64,000 bases of DNA, taken from Acidobacteriota bacterium. GTDB taxonomy: Bacteria > Acidobacteriota > Blastocatellia > Pyrinomonadales > Pyrinomonadaceae. Of the stretch, positions 18,753-26,952 are shown in pieces. The notes under the pieces are model-generated. The model worked only from the letters and a program-made list of their open reading frames with translations, searched no databases and had not been told where the DNA came from. The DNA lies in NCBI GenBank assembly GCA_019639175.1, contig JAHBSK010000009.1:62001-126000 (forward strand), read 5' to 3'. How positions within the stretch are numbered: position 1 is the first letter of the stretch; every line of letters starts with the position of its first letter. The position numbers were made by a program, and so were the translations under genes.

Positions 18753-20012
18753 ATGGACAGGCGATTTTTTATAAAGACAAGCGGAATAGGTCTTGCGAGT
18801 TTTGGATTGATGGCGGCGGCGCCTGATGTGCTGCGTCAATTTGCGGCGGCGCAGAGCTTGAGCGGCAAAGGCGGAAACAAGAGGATCCTCGTCACTATCT
18901 TTCAACGCGGAGCCGTTGACGGCCTGAATATGGTTGTGCCGCATGGCGAAAGCGAATATTACAATTTGCGGCGAACCATCGCCGTTCCAAAACCGAAACA
19001 GAATGACGGAGCGATAGACCTTGACGGGTTTTTCGGCCTCCATCCGGCAATGAGGTCGCTTGAGAATTTTTGGCGGTCAAAGCAGTTGGCGATAATAAAT
19101 TCCTCCGGTTCGCCTGACAACACACGCTCGCATTTTGACGCTCAGGATTATATGGAATCCGGCACGCCCGGCGTAAAATCCACACGTGACGGCTGGCTGA
19201 ACAGACTGCTTCAAGGCAAGGAGGAAAAAGAGGCTTCACCGTTCCGTGCGGTCGCGATGACCACACAGCTTCCGCGTTCTCTATATGGCAAAGCTCCGTC
19301 CATTGCTATGACAGATCTGGGCGATTTTTCAATTAAAGCCGGCACATACGCAGCAGACCTAAAAGGAGGTTTCGAAGGCATTTATCAACAGCAGGTCAAA
19401 GAACAGTTGGGCGAAACCGGAAAAGAAACATTTGATGCAATGAATTTTCTAAAAAAGGCTGATCCGGCAAAATACAAGCCCGCTAACGGGGCTGTCTATC
19501 CCCGAACACGACTTGGCCGTTCGCTGATGCAGATCGCACAACTGATAAAGTCCGGTGTCGGCCTGGAGGTCGCTTTTGCCGAGACCGGCGGCTGGGACAC
19601 ACATATTCGTCAGGGAGGAGCACGCGGCCAACTGGCGAATCTGTTGAAGGACTTTGCTGATTCTATTTCGGCTTTTGCTGCCGACCTTGGCAAAAAGATG
19701 GATGATGTTGTTTTACTTACAATGTCTGAATTTGGCCGCACGGCGCGTGAGAACGGAACACAGGGAACAGACCACGGACACGGCAACGCGATGATGGTAT
19801 TGGGAAATGGGGTTAAGGGCGGCAAAGTTTACGGCAAATGGGACGGCCTGAAAAAAGATCAGCTCAACGAAGGGCGCGACCTGGCCGTAACGACCGATTT
19901 TAGAGATGTGTTTGCCGAGATAGCTGTAAGGCACTTCGGCAATAAAGACACGAAAGCCCTCTTTCCAAAACACCCGACCGATCCTTCCAGATTTGCGGGT
20001 TTTATCGGTTAA
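18753..20012 (+). CDS. DUF1501 domain-containing Tat-exported protein
   Basis: A 419-residue protein with a twin-arginine-like leader (MDRRFFIKTSGIGLASFG), then the DUF1501 signature: LVTIFQRGAVDGLNMVVPHGE, GLHPAMRSL, SHFDAQDYMESGTPG, AETGGWDTHIRQGG, LLTMSEFGRTARENG and TDHGHGNAMMVLG. The fold is related to alkaline phosphatase/sulfatase enzymes; no reaction is established for the family. A strong ribosome binding site (ggagg) supports the start. DUF1501 genes usually follow a DUF1800 gene in one operon; none is present here, so this is a solitary copy. Confidence 0.88.
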   Translation: MDRRFFIKTSGIGLASFGLMAAAPDVLRQFAAAQSLSGKGGNKRILVTIFQRGAVDGLNMVVPHGESEYYNLRRTIAVPKPKQNDGAIDLDGFFGLHPAMRSLENFWRSKQLAIINSSGSPDNTRSHFDAQDYMESGTPGVKSTRDGWLNRLLQGKEEKEASPFRAVAMTTQLPRSLYGKAPSIAMTDLGDFSIKAGTYAADLKGGFEGIYQQQVKEQLGETGKETFDAMNFLKKADPAKYKPANGAVYPRTRLGRSLMQIAQLIKSGVGLEVAFAETGGWDTHIRQGGARGQLANLLKDFADSISAFAADLGKKMDDVVLLTMSEFGRTARENGTQGTDHGHGNAMMVLGNGVKGGKVYGKWDGLKKDQLNEGRDLAVTTDFRDVFAEIAVRHFGNKDTKALFPKHPTDPSRFAGFIG

Positions 20013-20028
20013 ATTCTTTCGATAGAGA

Positions 20029-21588
20029 TCAAACGCGTGTAAAGGCCCCAAGCCGAGCCAACTGTTTCAGATTGTCGTCCAGCCAGATCGGAAGGTCGCG
20101 AAGAAAGATCTTTTTCTTGTCTATTTCCTCTATTCGATTGTTCGCAACAAAAGTTGCCAGCTCTTCGGCGATCTCCTTAACGCTGCGTGTGCCGTCCATC
20201 AGGTCGAGGGCCTTTCTTGAAACAGGATCGGCAACTGCAATATCAATATTGAGGCCTGTTAGAATATTGTTTGCACGTGCCATCTGCCGCCGGTTAAGGC
20301 TGCTGATTATGGGTTTTTCAGGCACATGGGTCGGTGCGTCGGGCTGGTGAACATGAAGCTGTACAAGGTTGGTCGAGAATGCAAGACGCATCAGCACTTT
20401 CCTTAAAATATCCAGTTGTTCCTCTTTCTTTTCAAGTTTCTTGCCTTCGGCCGTGATCATCGCCTCAGCTTTGTTCACAAGCTCATTGAATGGGACGGCC
20501 TTGCCCCAGGAACGGCCCAGATGAACAAGGGCGGCTTTTGCCAGAGGCACGTCTATCTCTATCGTTTCGCCCTTACTCCCGACAAATGTCTCTGTGCGAG
20601 TTGAGCCGACACGTATGGCCTGATCTTTCAGCGAAAGCGGACTGGCGATAAGAAGATCGCTCAATATCTCCGGCGCAGGTTCGTGTTCCAGATCCAGCGC
20701 TTCATGGCAAAAAAGCGTTTGCCTGAACTCCCTGTTCCTGAAAAGGTCGAGGTATTGTTCGCGGTCAATGATGCTTTCAGTTGCTTCCGCAAATTCGGCG
20801 GCATCTTTTGAAAGTCCGTGCGTTCCCATAGCGTGAAGCTCGGCTTCGGCAAGATACTGCAAACCGGCCTCTTCGAGCAATTTTGCGAACTCATGAAAAT
20901 AAAATGCGCGGTTGATGTCTGAAAGGTCGTCGTGAAAAATATCCGACGTTGAATGCGCCTGATGACGCTGTATTTCGCTCATCAGTGCCGCTTTATAAAT
21001 GGTAAGCTCCGGGGCGTTCTCTGACAGAAATGAAAGAAATGACAATGCTTCGGAAGACTTTTCCATCGGGTCATCTATTTCCGATGTGTGGAACCTCATG
21101 GCGTGACGCGCAGCTTCGCGGGCATGAGCGCCGGGTCCGGCACTGTAACTTATATAGCCGACGCCGTTCTCATTCAAAAGCTCTTTGAAAAGAGCGAGGA
21201 CTTTTTCTCTGACAAACTCAGGAACCCACGAGAACAGGCCGTGAGCGATAATGAAGTCGAATTTACCAAAGTCGCTTTCGGACATTTCCATAACGTCCAT
21301 CTGAGCAAACTCGACATTTTTTAAACCAAGAACTTCGGCCTCGGCCTTTGCCTCGGTGATGTGTTCCCTGCCCAGATCAATGCCGACAAATCTGGCATTT
21401 GGTAAAAGAAACGCCTGCGATATCAGGTTAAAACCGTCGCCGCAGCCTAGCTCCAACATACTGCATGTTTCCACCTCGGCAGGCGTAATTCCAAACAGCG
21501 TAGCTTGAGTTGCAAGGCGGTCGGGCGAGGTCTGTACAAAGAATTTACTCGGGTATAAAAGCCGGTCGTATGAAAAATCGTCTGACAT
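20029..21588 (-). CDS. Class I SAM methyltransferase with methyltransferase regulatory domain
   Basis: A 519-residue two-part protein. Residues about 45-190 form a Rossmann methyltransferase domain with SAM motif I MLELGCGDGFNL and downstream IDLGREHI and DFIIAHGLFSWV. Residues about 215-330 match the methyltransferase regulatory domain (FYFHEFAKLLEEAGLQYLAEAEL), followed by a helical/winged-helix-like C-terminus. Proteins of this layout occur in many environmental bacteria, with unknown substrates. It is convergent with the DUF1501 gene (16 bp apart). Confidence 0.85.
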   Translation of the reverse strand: MSDDFSYDRLLYPSKFFVQTSPDRLATQATLFGITPAEVETCSMLELGCGDGFNLISQAFLLPNARFVGIDLGREHITEAKAEAEVLGLKNVEFAQMDVMEMSESDFGKFDFIIAHGLFSWVPEFVREKVLALFKELLNENGVGYISYSAGPGAHAREAARHAMRFHTSEIDDPMEKSSEALSFLSFLSENAPELTIYKAALMSEIQRHQAHSTSDIFHDDLSDINRAFYFHEFAKLLEEAGLQYLAEAELHAMGTHGLSKDAAEFAEATESIIDREQYLDLFRNREFRQTLFCHEALDLEHEPAPEILSDLLIASPLSLKDQAIRVGSTRTETFVGSKGETIEIDVPLAKAALVHLGRSWGKAVPFNELVNKAEAMITAEGKKLEKKEEQLDILRKVLMRLAFSTNLVQLHVHQPDAPTHVPEKPIISSLNRRQMARANNILTGLNIDIAVADPVSRKALDLMDGTRSVKEIAEELATFVANNRIEEIDKKKIFLRDLPIWLDDNLKQLARLGAFTRV

Positions 21589-21650
21589 TATCGGTCAATG
21601 GTAACACATCCATTGACGCGAAAAATAGACGTGGCAAAGAAAGCAGCAGC

Positions 21651-22061
21651 TTATGGTTGATCGCTGCCTGAGAGCATGGCGGCCATTTTTTCGTGGATCA
21701 GATTGACGGCCTTTAGCGGTCGGAGCATAACCTTGAACTCGACCATCTTGCCGTCTGCGTTCCATTTGATCATATCAACGCCGTTGACGATTATGCCGTC
21801 GATCTCAGTTTCAAATTCCAGAACGGCATCGCTTTCGCCGATCATTTCACGCACATATCTGAAACTGTCATTACCAAAAACGTGTATAGCGGCTGACAGA
21901 TATATCGCCGTGATCGTTTTTCCAACCTGCGGAGTACGCACAACAGGCGAATAGAAAACCACATCGTCAGACAGCAGATCGCCAAGCCCGCTCGCATCAC
22001 GAGTGCGAACAATCTCATGCCATTTGTCCATTGCCATTGGCTGCTTAAAGGATTGACTCAT
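21651..22061 (-). CDS. SnoaL-like/NTF2-fold protein
   Basis: A 136-residue single-domain protein of the NTF2-like (nuclear transport factor 2/SnoaL) group: helical start with WHEIVRTRDASGLGDLLSDD, then VVFYSPV and curved-sheet strands ending MVEFKVMLRPLKAV. Such folds bind small hydrophobic ligands or act as isomerases; here the function is unknown. Its ATG overlaps the stop of the upstream 80-residue gene by 4 bp, so the two are translationally coupled. Confidence 0.8.
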   Translation of the reverse strand: MSQSFKQPMAMDKWHEIVRTRDASGLGDLLSDDVVFYSPVVRTPQVGKTITAIYLSAAIHVFGNDSFRYVREMIGESDAVLEFETEIDGIIVNGVDMIKWNADGKMVEFKVMLRPLKAVNLIHEKMAAMLSGSDQP

Positions 22062-22300
22062 TTACGCATCATTTCAGGAAATTTTTCAGGATCAAACCAC
22101 TTTTTCCCGTCCTTGTCCATTGCCCAAACATTGCTATGCTCCCTCAGAACCGGAAACTGACCGTCGGCTCCGAAAATCTTGAGGTGAATCTTGCACGCAC
22201 GCCGAAATCTACGGTTGTACAGCCGCTTGTCTTGCTTCTCGCTGCTGGCGTTTGTTATCCCGCTGATCGATGTTCTCTTTCTTGATCTGCTCATATTCAT
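22058..22300 (-). CDS. Small basic conserved hypothetical protein
   Basis: The frame is open from 22357, but the conserved part begins at MNMSRSRKRTSISGITNAS, so ATG 22300 (or 22294) is chosen, giving about 80 residues. The SRSRKxTxI-GIT-A-SEKxDK start followed by a run of Arg/Lys (RLYNRRFRRACK) is a pattern I recognise from small uncharacterised bacterial proteins. The stop overlaps the start of the NTF2-like gene. The start codon sits inside a perfect 9-bp palindrome. Function unknown. Confidence 0.6.
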   Translation of the reverse strand: MNMSRSRKRTSISGITNASSEKQDKRLYNRRFRRACKIHLKIFGADGQFPVLREHSNVWAMDKDGKKWFDPEKFPEMMRK

Positions 22301-22319
22301 TAGCACAAAGGTGCTAATG
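22298..22319. promoter_or_regulatory. Palindrome covering a start codon
   Basis: cattagcac and gtgctaatg are perfect 9-bp complements separated by aaag. On the minus strand the palindrome includes the ATG of the 80-residue gene. It could be a repressor site or a hairpin that hides the start codon. Confidence 0.45.
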
Positions 22320-22379
22320 AAATGGTGGGTCAGAAATGTTATGTGTATTTTTGTCAATCATTATTCTCGTAACTAATTC

Positions 22380-22628
22380 TTACTTTTTCTTCTTTCGACG
22401 CATAAGCTCAGACCGCAATTCTTCGACATCCCAATTTTTTACGTTTTTACTTTCAAGCCGCTCCAATAGCAGTTTTTCAAGCTTTTCCTGCTCAATACGT
22501 TTTTGATCGGAACGGATCAGATCTCTGACATATTCGCTTGCCGAACCATAACCGTCTCCTACCAGCCGTTCATCAACAAAAGCCTTCATTGATTCCGGCA
22601 ATGATACATTCATCGTTGTTACACTCAT
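22380..22628 (-). CDS. ParD-like antitoxin, apparently orphan
   Basis: An 82-residue protein with an N-terminal ribbon-helix-helix (MNVSLPESMKAFVDERL, then GYGSASEYVRDLIR) typical of ParD antitoxins, which bind DNA as dimers and neutralise a ParE toxin through the C-terminal tail. The tail here is long and Lys-rich. The next gene on this strand, 80 bp downstream, is the small basic protein and shows no ParE features, so no cognate toxin is visible. It may be a remnant, or the basic protein may be an unrecognised partner. Confidence 0.75.
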   Translation of the reverse strand: MSVTTMNVSLPESMKAFVDERLVGDGYGSASEYVRDLIRSDQKRIEQEKLEKLLLERLESKNVKNWDVEELRSELMRRKKKK

Positions 22629-22718
22629 TACTAAACCTCAGATATATATATTAACACGAATGTGACAGCTTTTGGCAAGAATTGTCAATTTGATTAAGCT
22701 AAACCACGTAAGTGTGAA

Positions 22719-22747
22719 GGCGGAAACACGACCGGTAGGGAGTGTGT
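22719..22747 (+). repeat. 29-bp repeat, left inverted copy
   Basis: Starts ggcggaaac and continues acgaccggtagggag. Its reverse complement matches 23536-23564 at 26 of 29 positions. It also matches the core of the 42-bp units at 57215-57465 at 24 of 29 positions. Confidence 0.85.
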
Positions 22748-22839
22748 GTTTTGGTATCAGTTAAAAACAATACCCTCGCCACCGCTAGGGTTTCCGCATC
22801 TTTATTTACAACCTGTCAAGAAAATTACAGACCATGGGT

Positions 22840-23514
22840 TTACCACGGAATGTCCTGCCATTCCTTTGATGTATCCCACTGTTCTTTTGTGTACCACCGT
22901 TGACTGGAAAAACGGCCATCGTCAACCAGCCAATCATAGACCGTAAATGACGTGTTGGATACGATCAGCCATCGGCACTCAGGCAGCCCTAGAAAATGAA
23001 ACTCTATTTTATGAAAATTATCTTCGTACCAAGAATAAGAAAATGAGGTCACGTCGCCATCAGTAACTGTCTTTGTGAATTTGTAAGTTACATATTCATT
23101 TGTTCGTGATCGAAGGTAATTATGAAAATCAATTGCCAGATCTTTATCTAACAGCAATTTATCAATAGGATCGGCCGCGTCGAAAGTAACATGATTGCGC
23201 AAAACAGGTTTGATGCCGGAGACAGGAAGATCAGCGAGATGTGCCTGTCCGCTTTCCGCCAGCCGTCGGAGAACTTCAGGATCATTTCCTCTGTATCTGA
23301 TACATTCCAATTCGGCTCCATATAATGCTCGAAGTATTCGGTTTAACTCATCGTTTGTTTCCGGTTGGCGCTTTACATAGCAATGATTATCGCTATCAAA
23401 TTCAAACAGTTCCGGAGCTTCCGTGAATGGAAGTTCACAAGCAGTGCAGCATCCGTCACACACATAAAATGGCCCTGGTGCATTATTTTTATGCGGTTTT
23501 TCGTAGTTGCTCAT
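22840..23514 (-). CDS. Ferredoxin-like N-terminal domain protein, function unknown
   Basis: A 224-residue protein; the frame runs to 23541 inside the repeat, but MSNYEKPHKN at 23514 is the likely start. The first 80 residues look like a single-cluster ferredoxin: GPFYVCDGCCTACELPF (C19, C22, C23, C26) followed by an acidic APELFEFD segment and later Cys at 45 and 71 (AELECIRYRG). The rest (about 95-224) is a mixed alpha/beta domain rich in Tyr/Trp with no recognised motif. The gene sits alone between two inverted repeat copies, which may mark a moved or captured cassette. Electron transfer is only inferred. Confidence 0.6.
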   Translation of the reverse strand: MSNYEKPHKNNAPGPFYVCDGCCTACELPFTEAPELFEFDSDNHCYVKRQPETNDELNRILRALYGAELECIRYRGNDPEVLRRLAESGQAHLADLPVSGIKPVLRNHVTFDAADPIDKLLLDKDLAIDFHNYLRSRTNEYVTYKFTKTVTDGDVTSFSYSWYEDNFHKIEFHFLGLPECRWLIVSNTSFTVYDWLVDDGRFSSQRWYTKEQWDTSKEWQDIPW

Positions 23515-23535
23515 AAGGCAAATCTGTACTGAACG

Positions 23536-23564
23536 GCACACTCCCTACCGGTTGTGTTTCTGCC
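23536..23564 (-). repeat. 29-bp repeat, right inverted copy
   Basis: The plus strand reads cacactccctaccgg followed by ttgtgtttctgcc. It is the partner of 22719-22747 in opposite orientation. It touches the final codon of argG and lies just upstream of the ferredoxin-like gene start. Confidence 0.85.
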
Positions 23565-24763
23565 TATTCCATATTTCTCAATCTTAACCTCAATGCCTGC
23601 AATTTGATGAAGCCTTCGGCGTCTTGTTGGTCATAGGCGCCGGCGTCGTCTTCGAATGTGACGACGCGTTCGCGGTAGAGCGAGTTTGGCGATTTGCGGC
23701 CTGTTACGGTCACGTTGCCTTTGTAGAGTTTGAGGCGGACGTCGCCGTTGACGGTCTCCTGAGTTTGGTCGATCATCGAACGCAGGATCTCAAATTCAGG
23801 TGCGAACCAAAATCCGTAATAGACCGATTCGGCGAATTTTGTCCCGAGCGAATCTCTTAATCTCATCACCTCGCGGTCCATTGTGATGGATTCGAGCGCG
23901 CGGTGCGCCGCCATCAAGATCGTAACTCCCGGTGTTTCATAAACACCGCGCGATTTCATCCCGACAAAGCGGTTCTCCACCAGATCGACGCGGCCGATTC
24001 CGTGTTCGCCGCCGATAAAATTCAGCTTGCTAAGCATATCGACAGCTCCGTAGCGTTCGCCGTTTATTGCCACAGGCTCGCCTTTTTTAAAGGTGAGCGT
24101 GATCTCTTCCGACTTGTCCGGAGCAGTTTCGGGCGAATTAGAGAGCAGAAAAATGTCTTCCGGCGGCGCGGCCCACGGGTCTTCGAGAATGCCGCCTTCG
24201 TAAGAGATGTGCATCAGGTTGCGGTCCATCGAATACGGTTTTTCCGCCGTCGCAGTTACCGGAATACCGTGTTTTTCACAATATGCGATCAGGTCGGCGC
24301 GGCCCTTAAATTCCCAGTGCCGCCATGGAGCCACGACCTTGATGTCCGGCTGCAAAGCATAGTAAGTAAGTTCAAACCGTACCTGGTCGTTTCCCTTTCC
24401 TGTTGCTCCGTGGGCGACGGCGTCAGCGCCTTCTTTTTGGGCGATCTCGATCTGGCGTTTCGCTATGACAGGACGCGCAAGCGATGTGCCGAGCAGATAA
24501 ACGCCTTCATACAGGGCGTTTGCCTTAACGGCCGTCCAGACAAAATCTTTAACAAATTCTTCCTTCAGGTCTTCGACATACAGCTTAGACGCTCCGGTCG
24601 CCTTTGCTTTTTCCTCAAGGCCCGAAAGCTCTTCGCCCTGGCCCACATCCGCGCAATAGCAGATAACTTCACAGCCGTAAGTTTCCTTTAACCACAGCAG
24701 CATCGCCGATGTGTCCAGCCCGCCCGAATACGCCAATACAACCTTGTTTATCTTTTTTTCCAT
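23564..24763 (-). CDS. argG: Argininosuccinate synthase
   Basis: Joins citrulline and aspartate using ATP to form argininosuccinate in arginine synthesis. The 399-residue product has the N-type ATP-binding motif [12 protein letters not shown] at residues 7-18, [13 protein letters not shown] and the C-terminal [10 protein letters not shown] region. The frame extends to 24853 but [15 protein letters not shown] is the conserved start, so 24763 is used. It is divergent from argH with a large hairpin between them, suggesting shared control of the last two arginine steps. Confidence 0.96.
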   Translation of the reverse strand: MEKKINKVVLAYSGGLDTSAMLLWLKETYGCEVICYCADVGQGEELSGLEEKAKATGASKLYVEDLKEEFVKDFVWTAVKANALYEGVYLLGTSLARPVIAKRQIEIAQKEGADAVAHGATGKGNDQVRFELTYYALQPDIKVVAPWRHWEFKGRADLIAYCEKHGIPVTATAEKPYSMDRNLMHISYEGGILEDPWAAPPEDIFLLSNSPETAPDKSEEITLTFKKGEPVAINGERYGAVDMLSKLNFIGGEHGIGRVDLVENRFVGMKSRGVYETPGVTILMAAHRALESITMDREVMRLRDSLGTKFAESVYYGFWFAPEFEILRSMIDQTQETVNGDVRLKLYKGNVTVTGRKSPNSLYRERVVTFEDDAGAYDQQDAEGFIKLQALRLRLRNME

Positions 24764-24812
24764 GTGACCTAAGCCGTGTTTTAGTATGTGAAACCGAGTT
24801 CGACCAGTTCTC

Positions 24813-24877
24813 TCTTTGCGAACTTTGTGACTTTGCGTGAAAATTATTCTCACGCAAAGTCACAAAGAACGCAAAGT
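24813..24877. repeat. Hairpin in the argG-argH divergent promoter region
   Basis: Arms 24823-24840 and 24850-24867 are perfect 18-bp complements (ctttgtgactttgcgtga) around a 9-base spacer, with a further seven pairs after a 2-base mismatch. The arms repeat a ctttg(c/t)g motif. Its position makes it a possible regulatory site for both arg genes, but its design matches other intergenic hairpins in the window. Confidence 0.85.
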
Positions 24878-24910
24878 GCGTATCTTGAATGCCTGAGCGG
24901 AACCAAGTCA

Positions 24911-26314
24911 ATGACAAATGATAATAAAACAGATGGGTCATCTCAGCTTTGGGGCGGAAGATTTACCGGAAAACCGGACGAGAGATTTGCCGAATTCAAT
25001 CGTTCGTTCGGTTTTGATATAAGGCTGTTTGAGGCTGATATTCGCTGCAGCATCGCTCATGCTAACGGCCTTGCGGGAGCCGGAGTTTTGTCGCCTGAAG
25101 AGGCCGATTCCGTGACCGGAGCGTTGCGGACGATGTTGGAACTTGCGGCAAATGACCCGGATTACATGCTGCTGGATGTTGAGGATGTTCATTCTTTTAT
25201 CGAGACCCGTCTTATAGAATTTGTCGGCGATCTGGGCAAAAAAGTGCATACGGGCCGCAGCCGTAACGATCAGGTCGCTACCGCTTTTCGCCTGTGGATG
25301 AGGGATGAAACGGACGCTCTCATCGGCAAAGTTGGGAATGTTCTATCCGCGCTTGTTTCGCTGGCGGAAAGGCACAAGTCGGCCGTGATACCGGGTTACA
25401 CTCATCTTCAAAGGGCGCAGCCGGTTCTGTGGACACATTGGTGTCTGGCGTATTTTGAGATGCTTTCCCGCGACATCGAACGCCTTGCCGATGCCCGAAA
25501 GCGGATAAACGTGATGCCACTCGGGTCTGCTGCCTTGGCTGGAACTGCCTATACGATAGACCGTGAGGCTGTGGCACATGAATTGGGCTTTGAGGATGTT
25601 TCACGCAACAGCCTTGATGCGGTTTCAGACAGAGATTTTGCTGTGGAGTTTGCATCTGCGTGTTCTTTGGTGATGGTTCATCTGTCGCGGCTGGCCGAAG
25701 ATCTGATTCTGTATTGTTCGCAAGAGTTCGGATTTGTGAAATTAGGCGACGCCGTTTCGACCGGATCGAGCCTGATGCCGCAAAAGAAGAATCCCGATGC
25801 GCTCGAACTGCTTCGCGGCAAGGCAGGCCGCGTTTTCGGCCATCAGATGGCATTGCTGACGATGATGAAAGGGCTTCCGCTGGCATATAACAAAGACATG
25901 CAGGAGGATAAGGAAGCGATCTTTGACACAGCCGACACCGTCGCTGTTTGTCTGGACGTGGCCGCGATAACGCTGAACAATGTCACGCTGAACGAACAGA
26001 AAGCGCGCGAGGCTGCCGCCAAAGGTTACTTAAATGCAACAGAATTGGCCGATTATCTTGTCAGAAAAAATGTTCCTTTTCGTACGGCTCATGACGCCGT
26101 CGGCAGGCTTGTTTTGGCAGGTCTGGAAAAGGGAAAAGAGCTGAATGAACTCTCTGTTTCTGAGATGCAGGCGGTCGTTCCTGAAATAAATGAGGGTGTT
26201 TATGAGGCTCTAAGTATTGAAAGCACTCTGCGAAGCAAGTCTGCCACCGGAGGCACATCGCCAGTAAGGGTCGCCGAAGCATTGGCAGAAGCCAGGGCAA
26301 GAATTGAGGAATAA
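24911..26314 (+). CDS. argH: Argininosuccinate lyase
   Basis: Splits argininosuccinate into arginine and fumarate. The 467-residue product is of the fumarase/aspartase superfamily, with the signature GSSLMPQKKNPD (near residue 285), the LWGGRF start, HTGRSRNDQVATAFRLW and PGYTHLQRAQP. The frame is open upstream through the hairpin repeat to 24788; the conserved start MTNDNKTDGSSQLWGGRF sets the ATG at 24911. It is divergent from argG. Confidence 0.96.
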   Translation: MTNDNKTDGSSQLWGGRFTGKPDERFAEFNRSFGFDIRLFEADIRCSIAHANGLAGAGVLSPEEADSVTGALRTMLELAANDPDYMLLDVEDVHSFIETRLIEFVGDLGKKVHTGRSRNDQVATAFRLWMRDETDALIGKVGNVLSALVSLAERHKSAVIPGYTHLQRAQPVLWTHWCLAYFEMLSRDIERLADARKRINVMPLGSAALAGTAYTIDREAVAHELGFEDVSRNSLDAVSDRDFAVEFASACSLVMVHLSRLAEDLILYCSQEFGFVKLGDAVSTGSSLMPQKKNPDALELLRGKAGRVFGHQMALLTMMKGLPLAYNKDMQEDKEAIFDTADTVAVCLDVAAITLNNVTLNEQKAREAAAKGYLNATELADYLVRKNVPFRTAHDAVGRLVLAGLEKGKELNELSVSEMQAVVPEINEGVYEALSIESTLRSKSATGGTSPVRVAEALAEARARIEE

Positions 26315-26315
26315 T

Positions 26316-26420
26316 ATCTCTGCGAATCCTGTTCTTTCAGCATTTACATTTTAACGCAAGGTTTGCAGAGATCTACAAGACATTTTTATTAACAGCAATC
26401 AGCCGTCAGCCATTAGCTGT
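26316..26420. repeat. Two short intergenic hairpins after argH
   Basis: atctctgc (26316-26323) pairs with gcagagat (26365-26372), with partial pairing beyond. A second element starts acagc (26392) and ends gctgt (26420) around a catca/cagcc near-repeat stretch (aatcagccgtcagccatta). Neither has a U-tract on the plus strand. Confidence 0.6.
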
Positions 26421-26439
26421 CAGATGTTTTTAACAAACA

Positions 26440-26862
26440 ATGGATAGATCGGAACTTATAAAACGAACAGCCGATAACGAACTGATGCGGTTTCTGGGTG
26501 TGGAGATAGTCGAAGCGGAGGCCGAACGCGTCGTTTTGACGATGGAGGTCACGCCAAAAGTGCATCAGTATGTAGGCATTATGAATGGCGGCGTGTCGCT
26601 TTATCTTTGCGAGACCGCCGCTTCGGTCGGCGTTGTCGCCAATGCCGATCTGACGAAAGTGACTCCGGTCGGCGTCGAAATAAACGCAAATCACCTCCGT
26701 GCTGTGAGCAAAGGAATTCTGACCGTCACGGCAACTCCGATCTTTCCCGGACGGACAATGAGCATCTGGCAAATAGAGATAACCAATGAACGCGGAAAGC
26801 TGGTTTGCACATCCCGCTGCTCGGTCCTTCTCCAAAATCGTCCGGCTTTCCCCGCCGAATGA
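26440..26862 (+). CDS. PaaI-family hotdog thioesterase
   Basis: A 140-residue single hotdog-fold protein. LMRFLGVEIVEAEAERVVLTMEV, then HQYVGIMNGGVSLYLCETAAS is the PaaI/YdiI-type active-site helix (NGG with following acidic residue), and VGVEINANHLRAV is the second conserved strand. It should hydrolyse acyl- or aryl-CoA thioesters. It stands alone between argH and tilS with no pathway clue. Confidence 0.88.
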   Translation: MDRSELIKRTADNELMRFLGVEIVEAEAERVVLTMEVTPKVHQYVGIMNGGVSLYLCETAASVGVVANADLTKVTPVGVEINANHLRAVSKGILTVTATPIFPGRTMSIWQIEITNERGKLVCTSRCSVLLQNRPAFPAE

Positions 26863-26952
26863 GCACAGCGGCCTGATTAACACGCCGTCTCTCTTTGTTA
26901 TTCGATAAGGTTCTGTTAATAAAACGCTCGGTCAGGCCTTATAATTCTGTTT

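Noticed and set aside
22748..22839. ORF with an ATG near 22746 reading through the left repeat on the plus strand (66 codons)
   Set aside because: It overlaps the ferredoxin-like gene on the other strand, has no ribosome binding site and no recognisable motif.
23903..24691. 262-codon plus-strand frame antisense to argG
   Set aside because: It lies fully within argG on the opposite strand, and its composition (Arg/Phe/Val-rich) is that of a shadow frame.
24788..24910. Upstream extension of argH
   Set aside because: The extra 41 codons read through the hairpin repeat; family conservation starts at MTNDNKTDGSSQLWGGRF.
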